Under the pieces are notes generated by a model that saw only the letters and a program-made list of their open reading frames with translations, did no database searches and was not told where the DNA came from. A stretch of 64,000 bases of DNA, taken from the NCBI GenBank assembly GCA_008921705.1, contig VFFE01007485.1, positions 215,280-279,279 on the forward strand, written 5' to 3'. This DNA comes from Burhinus oedicnemus. Taxonomy: Eukaryota; Chordata; Aves; Charadriiformes; Burhinidae. The position numbers were made by a program, and so were the translations under genes. The stretch's first letter is position 1; every line of letters begins with the position of its first letter. This document shows positions 38,671 through 53,871 of the stretch, one piece after another.

Positions 38671-41058
38671 ATTAATGAGATATTTCATATGTAGTTTAAG
38701 ATACTCGATAACAATGGATGATGCATATGCTGGAGTGGTCATGCAGGATCACAGCCTGGCTGGTATAGGAATTCAGCAGAATCACAGCAGGGGGAATCTC
38801 ACCTGATCCAGCTGAAGGTCACTGTAAGGACCCTTGCAATGCATCGTCCTCTGGACAGCAACCAACTGTCCTCTTCAGGAGACTGGATTCCCATCAAGTG
38901 TTACCTGATGCAAAGATCCCAATAAATTAGGGTGGTTTTGTTTGTTTGTTTGTTTTTAACAAACACTTTACAGATATAAATGTGTGTGAAATAATTAACA
39001 AACGTAAGATAATTGGCATAATATAAGCTGCATGATATAATTCCTGGTTCCCTTCTTCGTTTGCCTTTTTTTTTTCTTTAATTATAAAATAAAAATGTCT
39101 CTGTCATTTGTGTTCTTACACATGCGAAGGAGTATTATTCTGTTCCTATGCTTCAGTCATATCCCTAATTACCAGAAATTGTTATCTTTTAATCCTCCTC
39201 CTTTTTTAAAAAAATGATAATGAGGGGTAAACATTAATGTATTAGCTCAAGCCATGAATATAATTTCATTTCCAACCACCAAATAACAGGAAATCTCCTA
39301 TCTCAGAAAACAGTCTCCGAAGTAGAGATGATGAATCTCCTTGGTCAGTGGGTTGGAAGCTAGCATAAAATTTATACATTAGTTGACCAATATGGGCATG
39401 CAGACAAACGCGCAGACACTGTGCTCTCAGAAACTGCATTCATTTTGGGATGCTGAGATTTGTTCCTGTTTCCAGCAGTTCTCTAGATCTTCACCAGAAG
39501 TAGGCAAGGTAGGCTAGTTCTGCTACATATGAAATACTGCTGGAGATGGCATATCTTGTCTATTCAGTCTGGAATGGCTTTTTAGTATCTTAAAATTCTT
39601 GACAAACAATTTGAATTTGAATCTGAATTATGAAATGCTGTTTTGAATTAGATTAAATGTAAGGGGTCTAATTTAGCAACTGTTAGTGCTATTGTTGAAC
39701 ATTTCACACAGTTAACATAGCTTGTGAAATTACTTTAATACAAAACAAATACAAGCAACTTACTGTATATTACAAAGCATAAAATCCAATTGGTGCCTTT
39801 TGGTATTAGATGGATTTAGTACACTGGAAGTGGATATTCACAAATTGTGCTCTGCATTTGAATAATAAATTAGCGTGAACCTTATTTAATTACAGTGTTT
39901 GCTTTTCTCAAGTAATTTTCCTTTCTCTTCTAATAAAGGAAACGTACATTTATAAAGTAATACACTCTAATTATAGGAGAAATCTGTTGACTGAAAAGAG
40001 CATTGCACAGGACACCTATTCATTTGAAAGGCTGATTTATTTAAATGTATTCAGCAGGGATATTGTCAAGAATAGTTTGTTTGGAGTTGTTGATTTTGTG
40101 GGCTATTTTACTTGGCTGGGAAAATCTAGAAGAACATCTTAGAGGAGAGATGGACAAGGGATAGTGACAGTCTAGTGTTGGGATCTGGCTTTGCAGAACA
40201 TGATGACATTGAATCAAAGACTACATTTCCAAAACACCAGGCAGTTGTTTTTATCTGGCATTTGCCTACGTTTTCCTTTATGTCATTATTGCTTAGTAAA
40301 CTGAGAAATAAAGAAATTAAGATTATATGTACTGGAAACATACCTTAAGTGATATATCCTTTTTGATATAATCTGTGCACTTAGGTGCTCAGCTGACACT
40401 TAGGAAAATTAGTTTCTCTATTTCGCCACTGAGAAGCAAGGAACGATGAAGTATTTTACATTTACTCAGTCACTGAGGAGAACAGCTGTGGTGCCAGCGC
40501 ATTCTGCAGCGGAGCTCTCTAGCATGGTGTATGGGGGCTTTCCTGAACCAGGGAAACCTGAGAGGAGTGAAGTGACCCACCAGGAGCCCACAGCTCACGC
40601 CACAGTGGCTTGACCAAAGATACTCACCCGGCAGAAGGCCATGTCCTGTCTAAACTCTGCACCCACCATGACTGACGCAGCTTAGCAGACAGAGCTCTGA
40701 TGGGAACATGCTGCCACCCAAGTGCCAGGCTGCAGGCTGTGTCCTGCTCTCACACCAGTACGGGACAGCAGCAGTGAGCATAGCTGTGGGAGGTGCGCCC
40801 AGGGACAGGAGGTCACTGCTTGGTGACAGAGGTCCAGGAGGACGTGAGTAGGTTGAGAAGTATCAGGGAGTCTGAGAGGGAGGTAGACTGCCATCCCTGG
40901 GACAACCTGTCAGGTGGACAGGACACAGGATACCAGGGGATTCCCTATCTTCTCCCCACCCGGTAGAACAAGGTGGTTTAAGGGATGGGGGGCAAAGGTG
41001 ACAAGTTCCTGCACGATGCAGCAGACATGTCTCCTCTGTGACTACCCCATCTTCCTAG

Positions 41059-41668
41059 GTGCCCTCACGTAACAGGTACGAGGCTCTGCAAATGGAACCC
41101 AACAATGATGAGGATGATGATTCATCCAAGATGGAGGTGTCACCAAGGTTAAGTTGGCCCACGCCCTACGTCAAAACCACTTCCATTAAGACAAAAAGAT
41201 GGGGCATTGTCATAGGAGACTCTCTGCTGTGGGGAACAGAAGATCCGATATGCCAACCAGGCCCGCTTCTTAGGGACATATGCTGCCTCCCTGGGGCCCA
41301 GGTTAAAGATGTGACAAGAAAACTTCCTATTCTGGTAACTATACTCAGATTACTATCCATTATTGCTTTTTCATGTAGGCAGCGATGAAGTTTCAATAAG
41401 AAAACCAAAGGCAATCAAAAGAGACTTCAGGGCCTTGGGATGACTGGTTGAAGGATTAGGAGCACAAGGAGTGTTCTCCTCTATCCTTCCAGTTCCAGGA
41501 AATAAACTCTGTGACTGCTGTCACCAGCAGAACTTTGGGTTTTTTCATCATGGGTCAGTCTAGATGGCACCAGGCCTGCTGGTGACAGATGAGGTGCACC
41601 TTTCTCGAAGGGGGAAAAGGATCTTTGTGCAGGAGTTAGCAGGGCTCATCAAAAGTGCTTTAAACTAG
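41059..41668 (+). pseudogene. CR1 ORF1 remnant with SGNH/GDSL esterase motifs
   Basis: The frame at 41059-41388 contains KRWGIVIGDSLLWGTE (GDSL block I, codons from 41215) and LPGAQVKDVTRKLP. After at least one frameshift, another frame carries TDEVHLSRRGKRI (Asp at 41588, His at 41597), which fits the D-x-x-H catalytic block of SGNH hydrolases, and then QELAGLIKSALN with a stop. CR1-like elements are known to encode an esterase domain in ORF1. Here it is split between frames and not functional. Confidence 0.8.
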
Positions 41669-41979
41669 ATTTGAAGGGGGAAAGGGATAAAATCAGGCTT
41701 GCTAGAGATAAGCCTAGGCATGCTAATGTTTGAGGGATGGTGCACTACTGAGGTCCTTCAGGCTGCTCTGTGATGTGCTGAGTACACCAGGCCACATTTG
41801 AAATGTTCTTGTACTTATGCACGCAGCACCTTAGCCATCTCAGAGGAGGTAGGGGATGGAGATCCACGCAGCAGCAAAGATGCAAGCATTGTTGACGTAT
41901 TAGAAACCACGGAAGCGCCTGAGAACAGTCACATAGGAGTTAGGGCTTCTCCCCCAAATAGGTGTCAGGGTCAACAACC

Positions 41980-43690
41980 CAACTGAAGCACATCTACACC
42001 AATGCACGCAGCATGGGCAACAAACAGGAGGAGCTGGAAGCCATTGTGCAGGTGGAAAACTAAGATATAGTTGTGGTCACGGAAACATGGTGGGATGACT
42101 CACACAGCTGGAGTGCTGCAATGGGTGGCTATAAACTCCTCAGAAGGGACAGGCAAGGAAGGAGGGGTGGTGGGGTAGCCCTGTATGTTAGAGAGTGTTT
42201 TGACTGTCTAGAGCTTGATGATGGTGATGTAAGGGTGAAATGTTTATGGTTAAGAATCAGGGAGAAGGCCAAGAAGACAGATATAATGGTGGGAGTCTTA
42301 GACTGCCCAACCAGGATGAAGAGACAGATGAAGTATTCTATAAGCAGCTGGGAGAAGTCTCATGCTAGTCCTTGTTCTCATGGGGGACTTCAACTTACCA
42401 GATGTCTGCTGGAAGTACAATACAGAGGAGAGGAAACAGCCTAGGAGGTTCCTGGAGCATGTGGAAGATAGCTGGTGAGTGAGCTGACTAGGAATGGTGC
42501 CCTGCTGGACCTGTTGTCCGCGAGCAGAGAAGGACTTGTGGATGATGTGATGGTTGGAGGCTGTCTTGGGCACGGTGATCATGAAATGATCGAGTTTGTG
42601 ATTCTTACAGAAGTAAGGATGGGGGTTAGCAGAACTGCTACCTTGGACTTCTGAAGGGAAGACTTTGGTCTGTTTAGGGGCCTGGTTGACAGAGTTCCTT
42701 GGGAGGCAGTCCTGAAGGGCAAAGGAGTCCATGAAGGCTGGACATTCTTCAAGAAGGAAATCTTAAAGTCGCAGGAGCAGGCCATCCCCGTGTGCCGAAA
42801 GATGAGCCAGTGGGGAAGAAAACTGGCCTGGCTGAACAGAGAGCTTTGGCTGGAACTCAGGAAAAAAAAAGAGTTTATGACCTTTGGAAGAAGGAGCAGG
42901 TAACTCAGGAGGAATACAAGGATGTTGTGAGGTTATGCAGGGAGAAAATTAAAAGGGCCAAAGCCCAACTAGAACTTAATCTGCCTACTGCAGTAAAAAA
43001 CAATAAAAAATGTTTCTATAAATACATTAGCAACAAAAGGAGTGCTAGGGAGAATCTCCATCCTTTATTGGATGTGGGGGGAAACATAGTGACAAAGGAT
43101 GAGGAAAAGGATGAGGTACTTAATGCCTTCTTTGCCTCAGTCAAACTCATTGTTCTCGGGGTACTCAACCCCCTGAGCTGGAAGACAAGGACAGGGAGCA
43201 GAATGAAACACCTGTAATCCAAGGGGAAAAGGTTAGCAAACTGCTACAGCACTTAGATACGCATAAATCTGTAGGGCCAGATGGGATTCACCCAAGGGTA
43301 CTGAGGGAGCTGGTGGAAGTGCTCAGCAATCCACTTTCCAGCATTTATCAGCTGTCCTGGCTAACCAGGGAGGTCCCCATTGAATGGAGTTTAACAAATG
43401 TGACGCCCATCTATGAGAAGGGCCAGAAGGAGGATCCGGGGAACTACAGGCCTGTCAGTCTGACCTCGGTGCTGGGGAAGGTTATGGAGCAGATCATCTT
43501 GAGTGCCATCATGTGACACGTACAAGACAACCAGGTGATCAGGCCCAGTCAGCACGGATTTATGAAAGGCAGGTCCTGCTTGACTAACCTGATCTCCTTC
43601 TATGATAAGGTGACCTGCTTAGGGGATAAGGGAAAAGCTGTGGATGTTGTCTACCTGGACTTTAGTAAAGCCTTTGACACTGTTTCCCAC
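41980..43690 (+). pseudogene. CR1 ORF2 remnant (endonuclease plus N-terminal half of RT)
   Basis: Successive frames read through an apurinic-type endonuclease (TETWWDDSHSW near 42077, GGGVALYVRE near 42165, GDFN-like near 42385, GDHEMIEF near 42580), a linker (LYDLWKKEQVTQEEYKDVV region near 42875) and RT fingers/palm up to motif A (LDFSKAFDT, about 43657-43683). RT motif C (the metal-binding DD pair) and the thumb are missing because of the deletion at about 43690. Several in-frame stops occur, for example before the GDFN-like motif, after TLDF near 42652, and at 43515. Order and content match CR1 ORF2; the protein cannot be made intact. Confidence 0.88.
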
Positions 43691-46600
43691 AGCTGCCCAG
43701 TGAAGTGGTTGAGTCACCATCCCTGGAGGTATTGAAAAGACGTGTAGATGTGGTGCTGAGGGACATGGTTTAGTGGTGGACTTGGCAGTGTTAGGTTGAT
43801 GGTTGGACTCGATGATCTTAAAGGTCTTTTCCAGCTTAAATGATTCTTTGATTCTATGATTCAACTTTCAGTATAATGCATTCAGTTTGATGCCTCACTT
43901 CTAGTTTGGGGAGCACAACAAAAAAATGTTTTCTACAGGAAATTAGACAAGGTGCAACCTTATCAACCTCCTCCTCTCCGGCTTTTCAAATCTAGCACTC
44001 ACAGGACTAGTTCAGTCCTGGTAATATGCCTACCTCTCTACTGGTAACTTGCTCAACATAAAAAGGAATCTCATTGCTGAGTTCATTGGATGGGTGCTGG
44101 AAAATCATCTCATTTGGCAGCTGATGGGACAACACTTTTTTTTTTTTTTTCATCTGGGAACAATACAGCGGATGTTCTTTCAAACATCACAGGAAAAAAA
44201 CCCCAACAATTCTTAAAGCAAATCACTGCAGAGTCTGCAATTATCAGCATTATTTTCAGTTGTTTGCATTGTTTTCCCGACTGCCGCTTTTTCCATCATG
44301 TCTTGGCTTTTCTGATCTCTTTTGCCCCTGATGATGTTGGCACAATAGAAGTCATACTTTCCTCTAATGTCAGTACTATTAGCTTCTGTGTTGTCATCCA
44401 TCATTTCTATCAGAGTACCTTTAGGTGGTAAGTCTTGAAACGAAGGTTTTTCAGGCTGTCATTTGCTCCCAATATTTTCAGAATTAGAAAGGGGCAAAAA
44501 CCAGAGATACAGTCTGCTGTTACAGACAGAGGGTCTTGGAAAAGGAAATCACTGCAGGTGCATTTTACAACTAGCACAGGAAAATCTGTCTACCTACAAA
44601 CTAATGAGATTCAAATAACAGTAGACCAAAGGAATTAACTCAAAAGGTCATGAAAGTCTTTACAAAGGAAACTAACTTTTACTTTTACAATGGATATTAC
44701 AAGCCCAGGGCAGCCACCATGCTTTGCACAAACTGGCATTGTCAGCTTCGGTATGAACTTTTGTTTTAATAGGAGTTTTGTCTTAACCAGAAGTAAACCT
44801 TTTGGAATATAAGATATCTGTCCTCCTGATTCAAGAAACGCAGAGAGATGATCACTTTGTAGCTGTTTAATTGGTCACAGCCACTCTTTTTTGTGACTGC
44901 TGGTTTTACGGCGGTGTTTTTCCTTAGAATAGCATGTACCATGTTTATTACTGAACTGGTTTTGTTAGTACTGTAGACTGAATCTCTGTTTCAGGCTATA
45001 ACCTAGGAAACAGGGGACCACCTAAATAAATGCACAGAAGATACAATTAAAATAACAAATGCAGAAGGTTTGCAATCTTCAGGGCATCCCAAAGGAAGAC
45101 ATTTCTTGACATTTCTTAGCTTACTGAACAGTGACAGATAAGCTGATTTAGCTGCAGCAGTTTGTAGTGGCATCATCTGCCAGATGCCTGCCCTGCTGGG
45201 ATCCCTGCAGATGAGGATGCACAGACCTTAGTTCACATTAGCTTAAACTCTCCCTGAGGCGGGTTTAATAATCGCTGTTATGTCCTGCTCTGCCTCCCGT
45301 ATGTGTGTGACAACTCTCAGAAGAAACAGTCCTGTGAGAGCAGTAATGTCTTTAAGTCACTGAAGGACCAGAGATTTGGAGCTTGGTGTCTTTTTTCTAT
45401 CTCGCTCACTTTCCACCTTGACAAGATGATTTTTCAAATTAGGATGGATGTTCCTATTAAACAACCGGTTTTTGAAGTCAGTTACCATTTAACAGAGTTT
45501 CATCAAAATCCTTCAGCTTAATGGTATGGCCTCTTACTCATCCACGGCATGGCCTGGACTGTGCCAGCTTGGCATTGCCTTAAATTGCAACTGTGCGGTG
45601 CTGTTCCCACCATGCGATGGTATTCTCAAAGCACAGCACCTTTCTTTGGCACAGATATTCCTCTCGGAGAGCTGGGACAGGAAGAGAAAGGAGATCTGGG
45701 AGCAATTTTTTCAGCCCGCTATGCACGCATGTATATGGTCCATATCTTACAGTAATTTGAAGAAAGTTTACATTTCGATGGACAGCAATGCTAGAGGAAA
45801 TTTGACTTGTCTGTTGTGGTACTCAGTGCTCCTGATTCTATGTGTCTACAGTATAGAACATGTGGTCAGTTGTCCTATGTCGTCCTTCATAATTAATGGG
45901 AAGAAGTGGCCACAGTTCAATTACTTGATTTTAGATATCAGCTTTATGATGAAAACAATCATTCCCCAGCAATGTGTTTTTCTTTATCAGTTCTCCGTCT
46001 CTCAACAGAGGTGGTAGCTCAGAAATAGGTATCTAAGTTTGCAAGTGTGAATTCTCTCAGAGCCCAGAATTTTCTTATTGTCTGCTTTTAATGAAGATGT
46101 TTGACAATCTTTCTCCTTACATGTATTCTCTTAAAGTGGAAGGTATAAAACTGGAACTTTTTTCTGTTAGAAATACATCGAGTTAGTCTTTATTCACTTA
46201 GTGTTTGATATTAGAAGATGGCACTCCTCTAAGGAGGGAGCAGAAGGAACAGCTTGTGTGGACTCAGTATGATCCCACTTAGGTGGAAAACCGATACTAC
46301 TTCGGATTGCAGCATTCACTGGCCGTACCTCTTCCATCCTGAAGCATCTCCTTTTCCAAAATGAGGATCCAAGCGGAATTGTATAGAGTACGACTAAAAT
46401 GGTGGCAAAGACTCTGCTCTTTCTTTTAATTCCAGAGGGCCCTAGACCTCTGAAATGATTCATCAGGAGGCGACTTGTCTCTGTTGCTAAAGAAACAACC
46501 TAGTCCCCCATACACACACTCTCGCTATTCGTGCATTAAAAAAATAAACCCACAGCGACATCAATCCTAGAGTTGTCTTTAGAGTAAATAAACAAATTTA

Positions 46601-46994
46601 GGTTGGCATTTAAAAGCTTCAGATGACAGATTAGTAGGGCAATGACTCCAGGGGCCTGTTGTTTTTGCATGGCACTTTCTCTGAATTTTATTGTTTTGGG
46701 ACTTAATGTTAAAGGATCTTCTGAAATATCTGACCTTTTTTTGATTTTTGGATTCATACTAATCTAATTTATTTCCTGAAATCCTGAGTACATCTGTAGG
46801 GTTAAGTTACAGGAATGTTTGAAAGAGGACACAGAGCAGGTAAATTCTTCTCGTTCCTGTCTCTACAAAGGAGAAGGTAAAACTGAGGCCCTTCTCAACA
46901 GAGCAGATATATTTCAAGCTCTCTGGTATAGGTAACAGTGCTGCCAAAAAAGGGAAGTCCTGGCAGCATCCCTGAGAGAATTGTTTGAGGGAGT

Positions 46995-47970
46995 CAATCC
47001 CTCCCCTTTCCTCAGCACTGCTGACACACATTTGGAGTACTGTGTCCAGTTCCATGCTCCCCAGTACAAGAGATGTATAGACTTACTGGAGCTGGTCCAG
47101 CAAAAGACACTAACATATTCAGGGGCTTGGGCACATGATGTACAAGGAGACTCCAAGAAAACAGGTCTTGCTCAGTCCAGAGAAGAGAAGATTCAGGGGG
47201 AATGCTACTGCCATTTACGACTGCCTGAATAAAGAACAAAGAGAAGATGAAGCCATGTTCTTCTTGACAGTGCATGGCAATAGGATGAAAGGCAACACAT
47301 ACAAGTTGAAACCTGAGAAATTCTGACTTGATACAAGGAAAAAAAAGTGACATTAAAGGTGGTAAAACACTGGAACACGTTGCCCAAAGAGGTGGTGAAA
47401 TCTGTCTCTTCAGAGATGTTCAAGACTCAGCAAGACACAACACTGAGCAACCTGATCTGATTACAGAATGACAGAATCGCAGAATGGTAGGGGTTGGAAG
47501 GGACCTTCGGAGATCATCTAGTCCAACCGTCTGCCAAAGCAGGTTCAGCTAGAGCAGGTTGGACAGGAACGCATACAGGCAGGTTTTGAATATCTCCAGG
47601 GAAGGAAACTCTGGGCAGCCTCTTCCAGTGCTCTGGCACCCTCAAAATAAATTTTTTCCTCATGTTCAGATGGAACTTCCTGTGTTCCAGCTTGTGCCCA
47701 TTGCCCCTTGTCCTGTCGCTGGGCACCACTGAAAAGAGCCTGGCCCCATTCTCTTGACACCCGCCCTTTGGTATTGATAAGCATCGATGAGATCCCTTCT
47801 CAGTCTTCTCTTCTCCAGGCTAAACAGCCCCAGGTCTCTCAGCCTTTCCTCATAACAGAGGTGCTCCAGTCCCTTGATCTTCTTTGTAGCCCTCCGTTAG
47901 ACCTGTTTTAAGCAGGCAGCTGGACTAGATGATCTCCAGAGGTCCCTTCCAGCCTCAATTATTCTAAATT
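46995..47970 (+). mobile_element. Old CR1 LINE 3' fragment (plus), interrupted by another CR1
   Basis: The left part (about 46995-47460) reads in pieces as the CR1 RT C-terminus ([36 protein letters not shown]) with many changes. The right part (47900-47970) is the CR1 3' end AGCTGGACTAGATGATCTCC followed by a decayed ATTATTCTAAATT tail. The parts are separated by a minus-strand CR1 (47461-47899), so one CR1 landed inside the other. The divergence of the outer copy agrees with it being older. Confidence 0.88.
47461..47899 (-). mobile_element. CR1 LINE 3' fragment (minus), nested
   Basis: Starts with TTACAGAATGACAGAATCGC, the reverse of the tail repeats, and runs through the reversed 3' UTR and RT C-terminus to about 47899. 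On the minus strand it reads [20 protein letters not shown], the same subfamily as the + copy at 50115-50923. The RT frame is broken by small changes. It sits inside the older + CR1 described above. Confidence 0.93.
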
Positions 47971-50114
47971 TCTACAGTAATGACCAAGTTATACTGCCAA
48001 CGTACAATGCTCAATGAACTGGTTTTATTTTTTTTTTAATAATTGTTCTTTCCCCATTCTGTGTTTTGCCACTGTGTAAATCTGTGCAAAGTATACTCTC
48101 TTAAACCTTGTGCTTCAGTAAGTTGAACTATCTGGTCTCTAAGAAATGTTATTAATTCAACTGAGATCAAATTTTAAAAAGCACCATAAAAGAAGTGGGC
48201 AAACACTAAAGAATTTAAAACAGATTTTCAACATCTTTAATTCACACGTTTTTGGAGTGCACTTGGAGTTGCATTTTCCTATTACTTTTTATTTTTAGTT
48301 TTAAACAATAATCTATGCCAAGAAAGGCTGAAAATAGACCTATTAAAGTGTAGTCTTGCACAACAATACCATGTTATAGTATTCATACGAACTATGAAAT
48401 TATCTCACATTTTTCCTTCTGCTCATCAGTGTAGCATTTAAATGACAGAGTAATTTTTGCCTAAAAAAATCAGCAATGGATTATAAAAGAAGACATTTTT
48501 TCATGACGTTGTATATCAATCTACTTCCAATTTTCTATTTCCAGCAGCATTGCTTTGTGCTCCTTTTTTTGATATTCCATGGTGACAGTAAAATAGATTC
48601 ATGCTGAGGCTGGAGGTTTTGAAACCTTCCAAGAACAACCAACTCCCTCAATTATCATCAGCCATTTCTCTGTGGGTCAAGAGGAGCAGTTCCCTTTGTG
48701 TCTACCACAGAATGCTAGTTAACATCTTGAAGATTTGCATGAGAAAGCTGAGTAAAACATCCCAGCTCAAGCTGAGATGCATGAAATAGAGGCTTTAGGG
48801 AAGTTAAAGGGAGAACAACACAGAAGAGGCACTGGTGTGTGGTTGGTGAGTCTTCACTGTTGCTCCTGGAGATACATAGCTATTGGGACTATCAGTGTCC
48901 AAAAAGACAATCAGTACCTAGTTGGCATGTAGGAATTGTATTCTTAAGCCATCAGCGACCAGCAGTGGACTAAATTGCAGATTGTTCATGTTTCTCCTTA
49001 GCTGTGCAACAGTGAGACTCCTGTCCTGGTGCCTTTGTGCAGCCTATATGCTGTAAAAAGCAGATCTAGATGTGTTCTCAATTTATCTGATGTTTCACAG
49101 AGTTCACGGACAAAGCACCTAGGTAGCTTTCTCACTTCTCTGTTGTCATAACCCTTTCTTCTCCTGCAGTACAGATAACTTCCTCCTCTTTGGGGGAAAT
49201 ACAACCAGATATAATCATTGATTGCAAGTGCTCACACACTTTCTACTACATCGTTGGATAAAAATTGTAAAATACATATAGAGACCGCAGAAATATGAGC
49301 TGTTATTGACAGTTTTCATACTACTTCTTGCAACTGTCCATGAAATCCTCAGCACAAACCTACAGTTTAATAAATAGTTTTATTTTAAATCTGAGCAGTG
49401 CAAATTTTAAATATGAGTAATTTATACAAGCGGTGTTTTTTGACAGAAGTGAAAACTTGGGGAAAACATGGCTCCCTAATGCAAACTTACCTTATGTTCT
49501 AAGTGTAAGTGTGTGATTTGGGAAATTTTTGTATTAAACGTGTCGTGATCTGCCAACTACATCTCCTCCCACAAGAGATATACCAATCCAGACATTGATC
49601 ATTGATCCTGGAGTACAGAGTGGCTCATATTAGTTGATAGGGTAGCAATGCCATCTGCATTTTTTTCCCTAGTACTCATAACAAAGCAAACCACGACACC
49701 ATCAAGCTACGACCTTTGCAGAAGGGGATAAGTGGGTATAAGGAAAAAGGAAAGTGAATGCAGCCATCCTTATAGTCCTTTGCAGCCCTCCTCCTACAGC
49801 AGAGAGGATGTGTTTTTGCACAGCACTACCTATGTTGTGGGGAGACATCGACTCCACAGTGGGACATGTGTGAAGGACAGAGATGAACTTTGTTGGATTG
49901 TTTGGACTGAAGGTCTTTGTACATGTGACAGTGTTGCTGGGGCCTAATAGTTTTGGTATTGTTTCGGCAAAATATAAATGTAAAATTATATATAATTATG
50001 GTTACACATCTAGCTAGCGAGGTGGCTAGGACGTAGGGATGTTTAAAATCTCTCTCTGTTGCCAACTTCTTGATTAGAATTGAAAGGCTGCCCAGAACTG
50101 GATTTTTGTGGAAA

Positions 50115-50923
50115 ACTCTAGGACAGATTGGGCAGAGAGGACCCCAGTGAAGTTCAACAGGGGCAAGTGTGGAGTCCTGCACCTAGGGAGGAATAACCCC
50201 ATGCACCGGTACAGGTTGGGGGTTGACTTGCTGGAAAGCAGCTCTGCAGAGAAAGACTTGGAAGTCCTGGTGGACAAGTTGACCATGAGGCAGCAATGTG
50301 CCCTTGTGGCCAAGAAGGACAATAGTCTCCTGGGGTGAATTAAAGAGAGCGTGGCCAGTGGGTCAAGAGATGTCATCCTCCCCCTCTACTCTGCCCTGGT
50401 GAGGCCACATCTGGAGTACTGTGTCCAGTTCTGGGCTACCCAGCTAAAGAAGGACAGGGAAGTACTAGAGAGAGTCCGGTGGAGCGTATGAAGATTATCA
50501 AGGGACTGGAGCACCTCTGTTACGAGGAAAGGCCGAGAGACCTGGGGCTGTTTAGCTTGGAGAAGAGAAGACTGAGAAGGGATCTCATCAATGCTTATCA
50601 ATATCTAAAGGGTGGGTATCAAGAGGATGGGGCCAGATTCTTTTCAGTGGTGCCCAGCAACAGGACAAGGGGCAACGGGAACAAGCTGGAACACAGGAAA
50701 TTCCACCTGAACATGAGGAAAAACTTCTTTACTTCGAGGGTGATGGAGCACTGGAACGGGCTGCCCAGAGAGGTGGTAGAGTCTCCTTCTCTGGAGATAT
50801 TCCAAACCCACCTGGATGCGTTCCTGTCCAACCTGCTCTAGGTGAATCTGCTTTGGCAGGGGAGTTGGACTAGGTGATCTCTGAAGGTACCTTCCAACCC
50901 TGACCATTCTGTCATTCTGTGAA
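50115..50923 (+). mobile_element. CR1 LINE, 5'-truncated, sense, next to a FAM135B exon
   Basis: About 810 bp of CR1 3' end. The left part reads VKFNRGKCGVLHLGRNNPMH and VLVDKLTMRQQCALVAKKDN. After a stop and a frameshift near 50480, the frame 50479-50841 (120 codons) is open to the natural ORF2 stop ([40 protein letters not shown]). The 3' UTR carries GGAGTTGGACTAGGTGATCT and the tail CATTCTGTCATTCTGTGAA, ending about 59 bp before the next FAM135B exon. It is a retrotransposition-incompetent fragment. Confidence 0.95.
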
Positions 50924-50936
50924 GTGGAGACCATGA

Positions 50937-53821
<2,885 letters not shown>

Positions 53822-53871
53822 AGGAGCTATCTGTGGAAGAGACGTTATCTCAGCTTTGTACGGAGCTACAG
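53822..53871 (+). CDS. FAM135B: FAM135B internal micro-exon (window exon 5, 50 bp)
   Basis: A 50-bp exon after TTTTTCCCTAG. Two bases complete the Glu codon, and 16 codons (EELSVEETLSQLCTELQ including the split Glu) run to the donor CAG|GTATTT. The acidic/leucine pattern suggests a helix. The donor departs from the GTRAGT consensus at +4 to +6. Being 50 bp, its omission would shift the frame, so it must be included for a functional protein. Assignment rests on phase match with both neighbours and the known FAM135B sequence. Confidence 0.92.

Larger units (their letters stand above)
40500..43862 (+). mobile_element. Long CR1 LINE with ORF1 and ORF2 remains, internally deleted
   Basis: A sense CR1 of about 3.4 kb. 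The 5' boundary is uncertain and is placed where GC-rich sequence with ORF1-like reading begins. ORF1 remains (about 40.7-41.67 kb) include VQEDVSRLRSIRESE, an SGNH-type esterase block with VIGDSLLWGTE and a late VHLSRRGKRI block. ORF2 remains (about 41.98-43.69 kb) include AP-endonuclease motifs (VVTETWWDD, GDFNLPDVCW-like, GHGDHEMIEF) and the first half of the reverse transcriptase (KSVGPDGIHPRVLREL, YRPVSLTSVLGKVMEQ, VYLDFSKAFDTVSH). At about 43690 it jumps to the 3' end ([17 protein letters not shown] reading, GGTTGGACTCGATGATCTTA, tail repeats), losing the second half of the RT. Several stops and frameshifts make it inactive. Confidence 0.93.

Noticed and set aside
42298..42785. Minus-strand frames of 68-144 codons
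   Set aside because: Shadows of the CR1 ORF2 on the opposite strand.
45526..46017. 163-codon open frame on the + strand
   Set aside because: No recognisable domain, an overlapping frame of similar quality, and a length expected a few times by chance in 64 kb of six-frame sequence.
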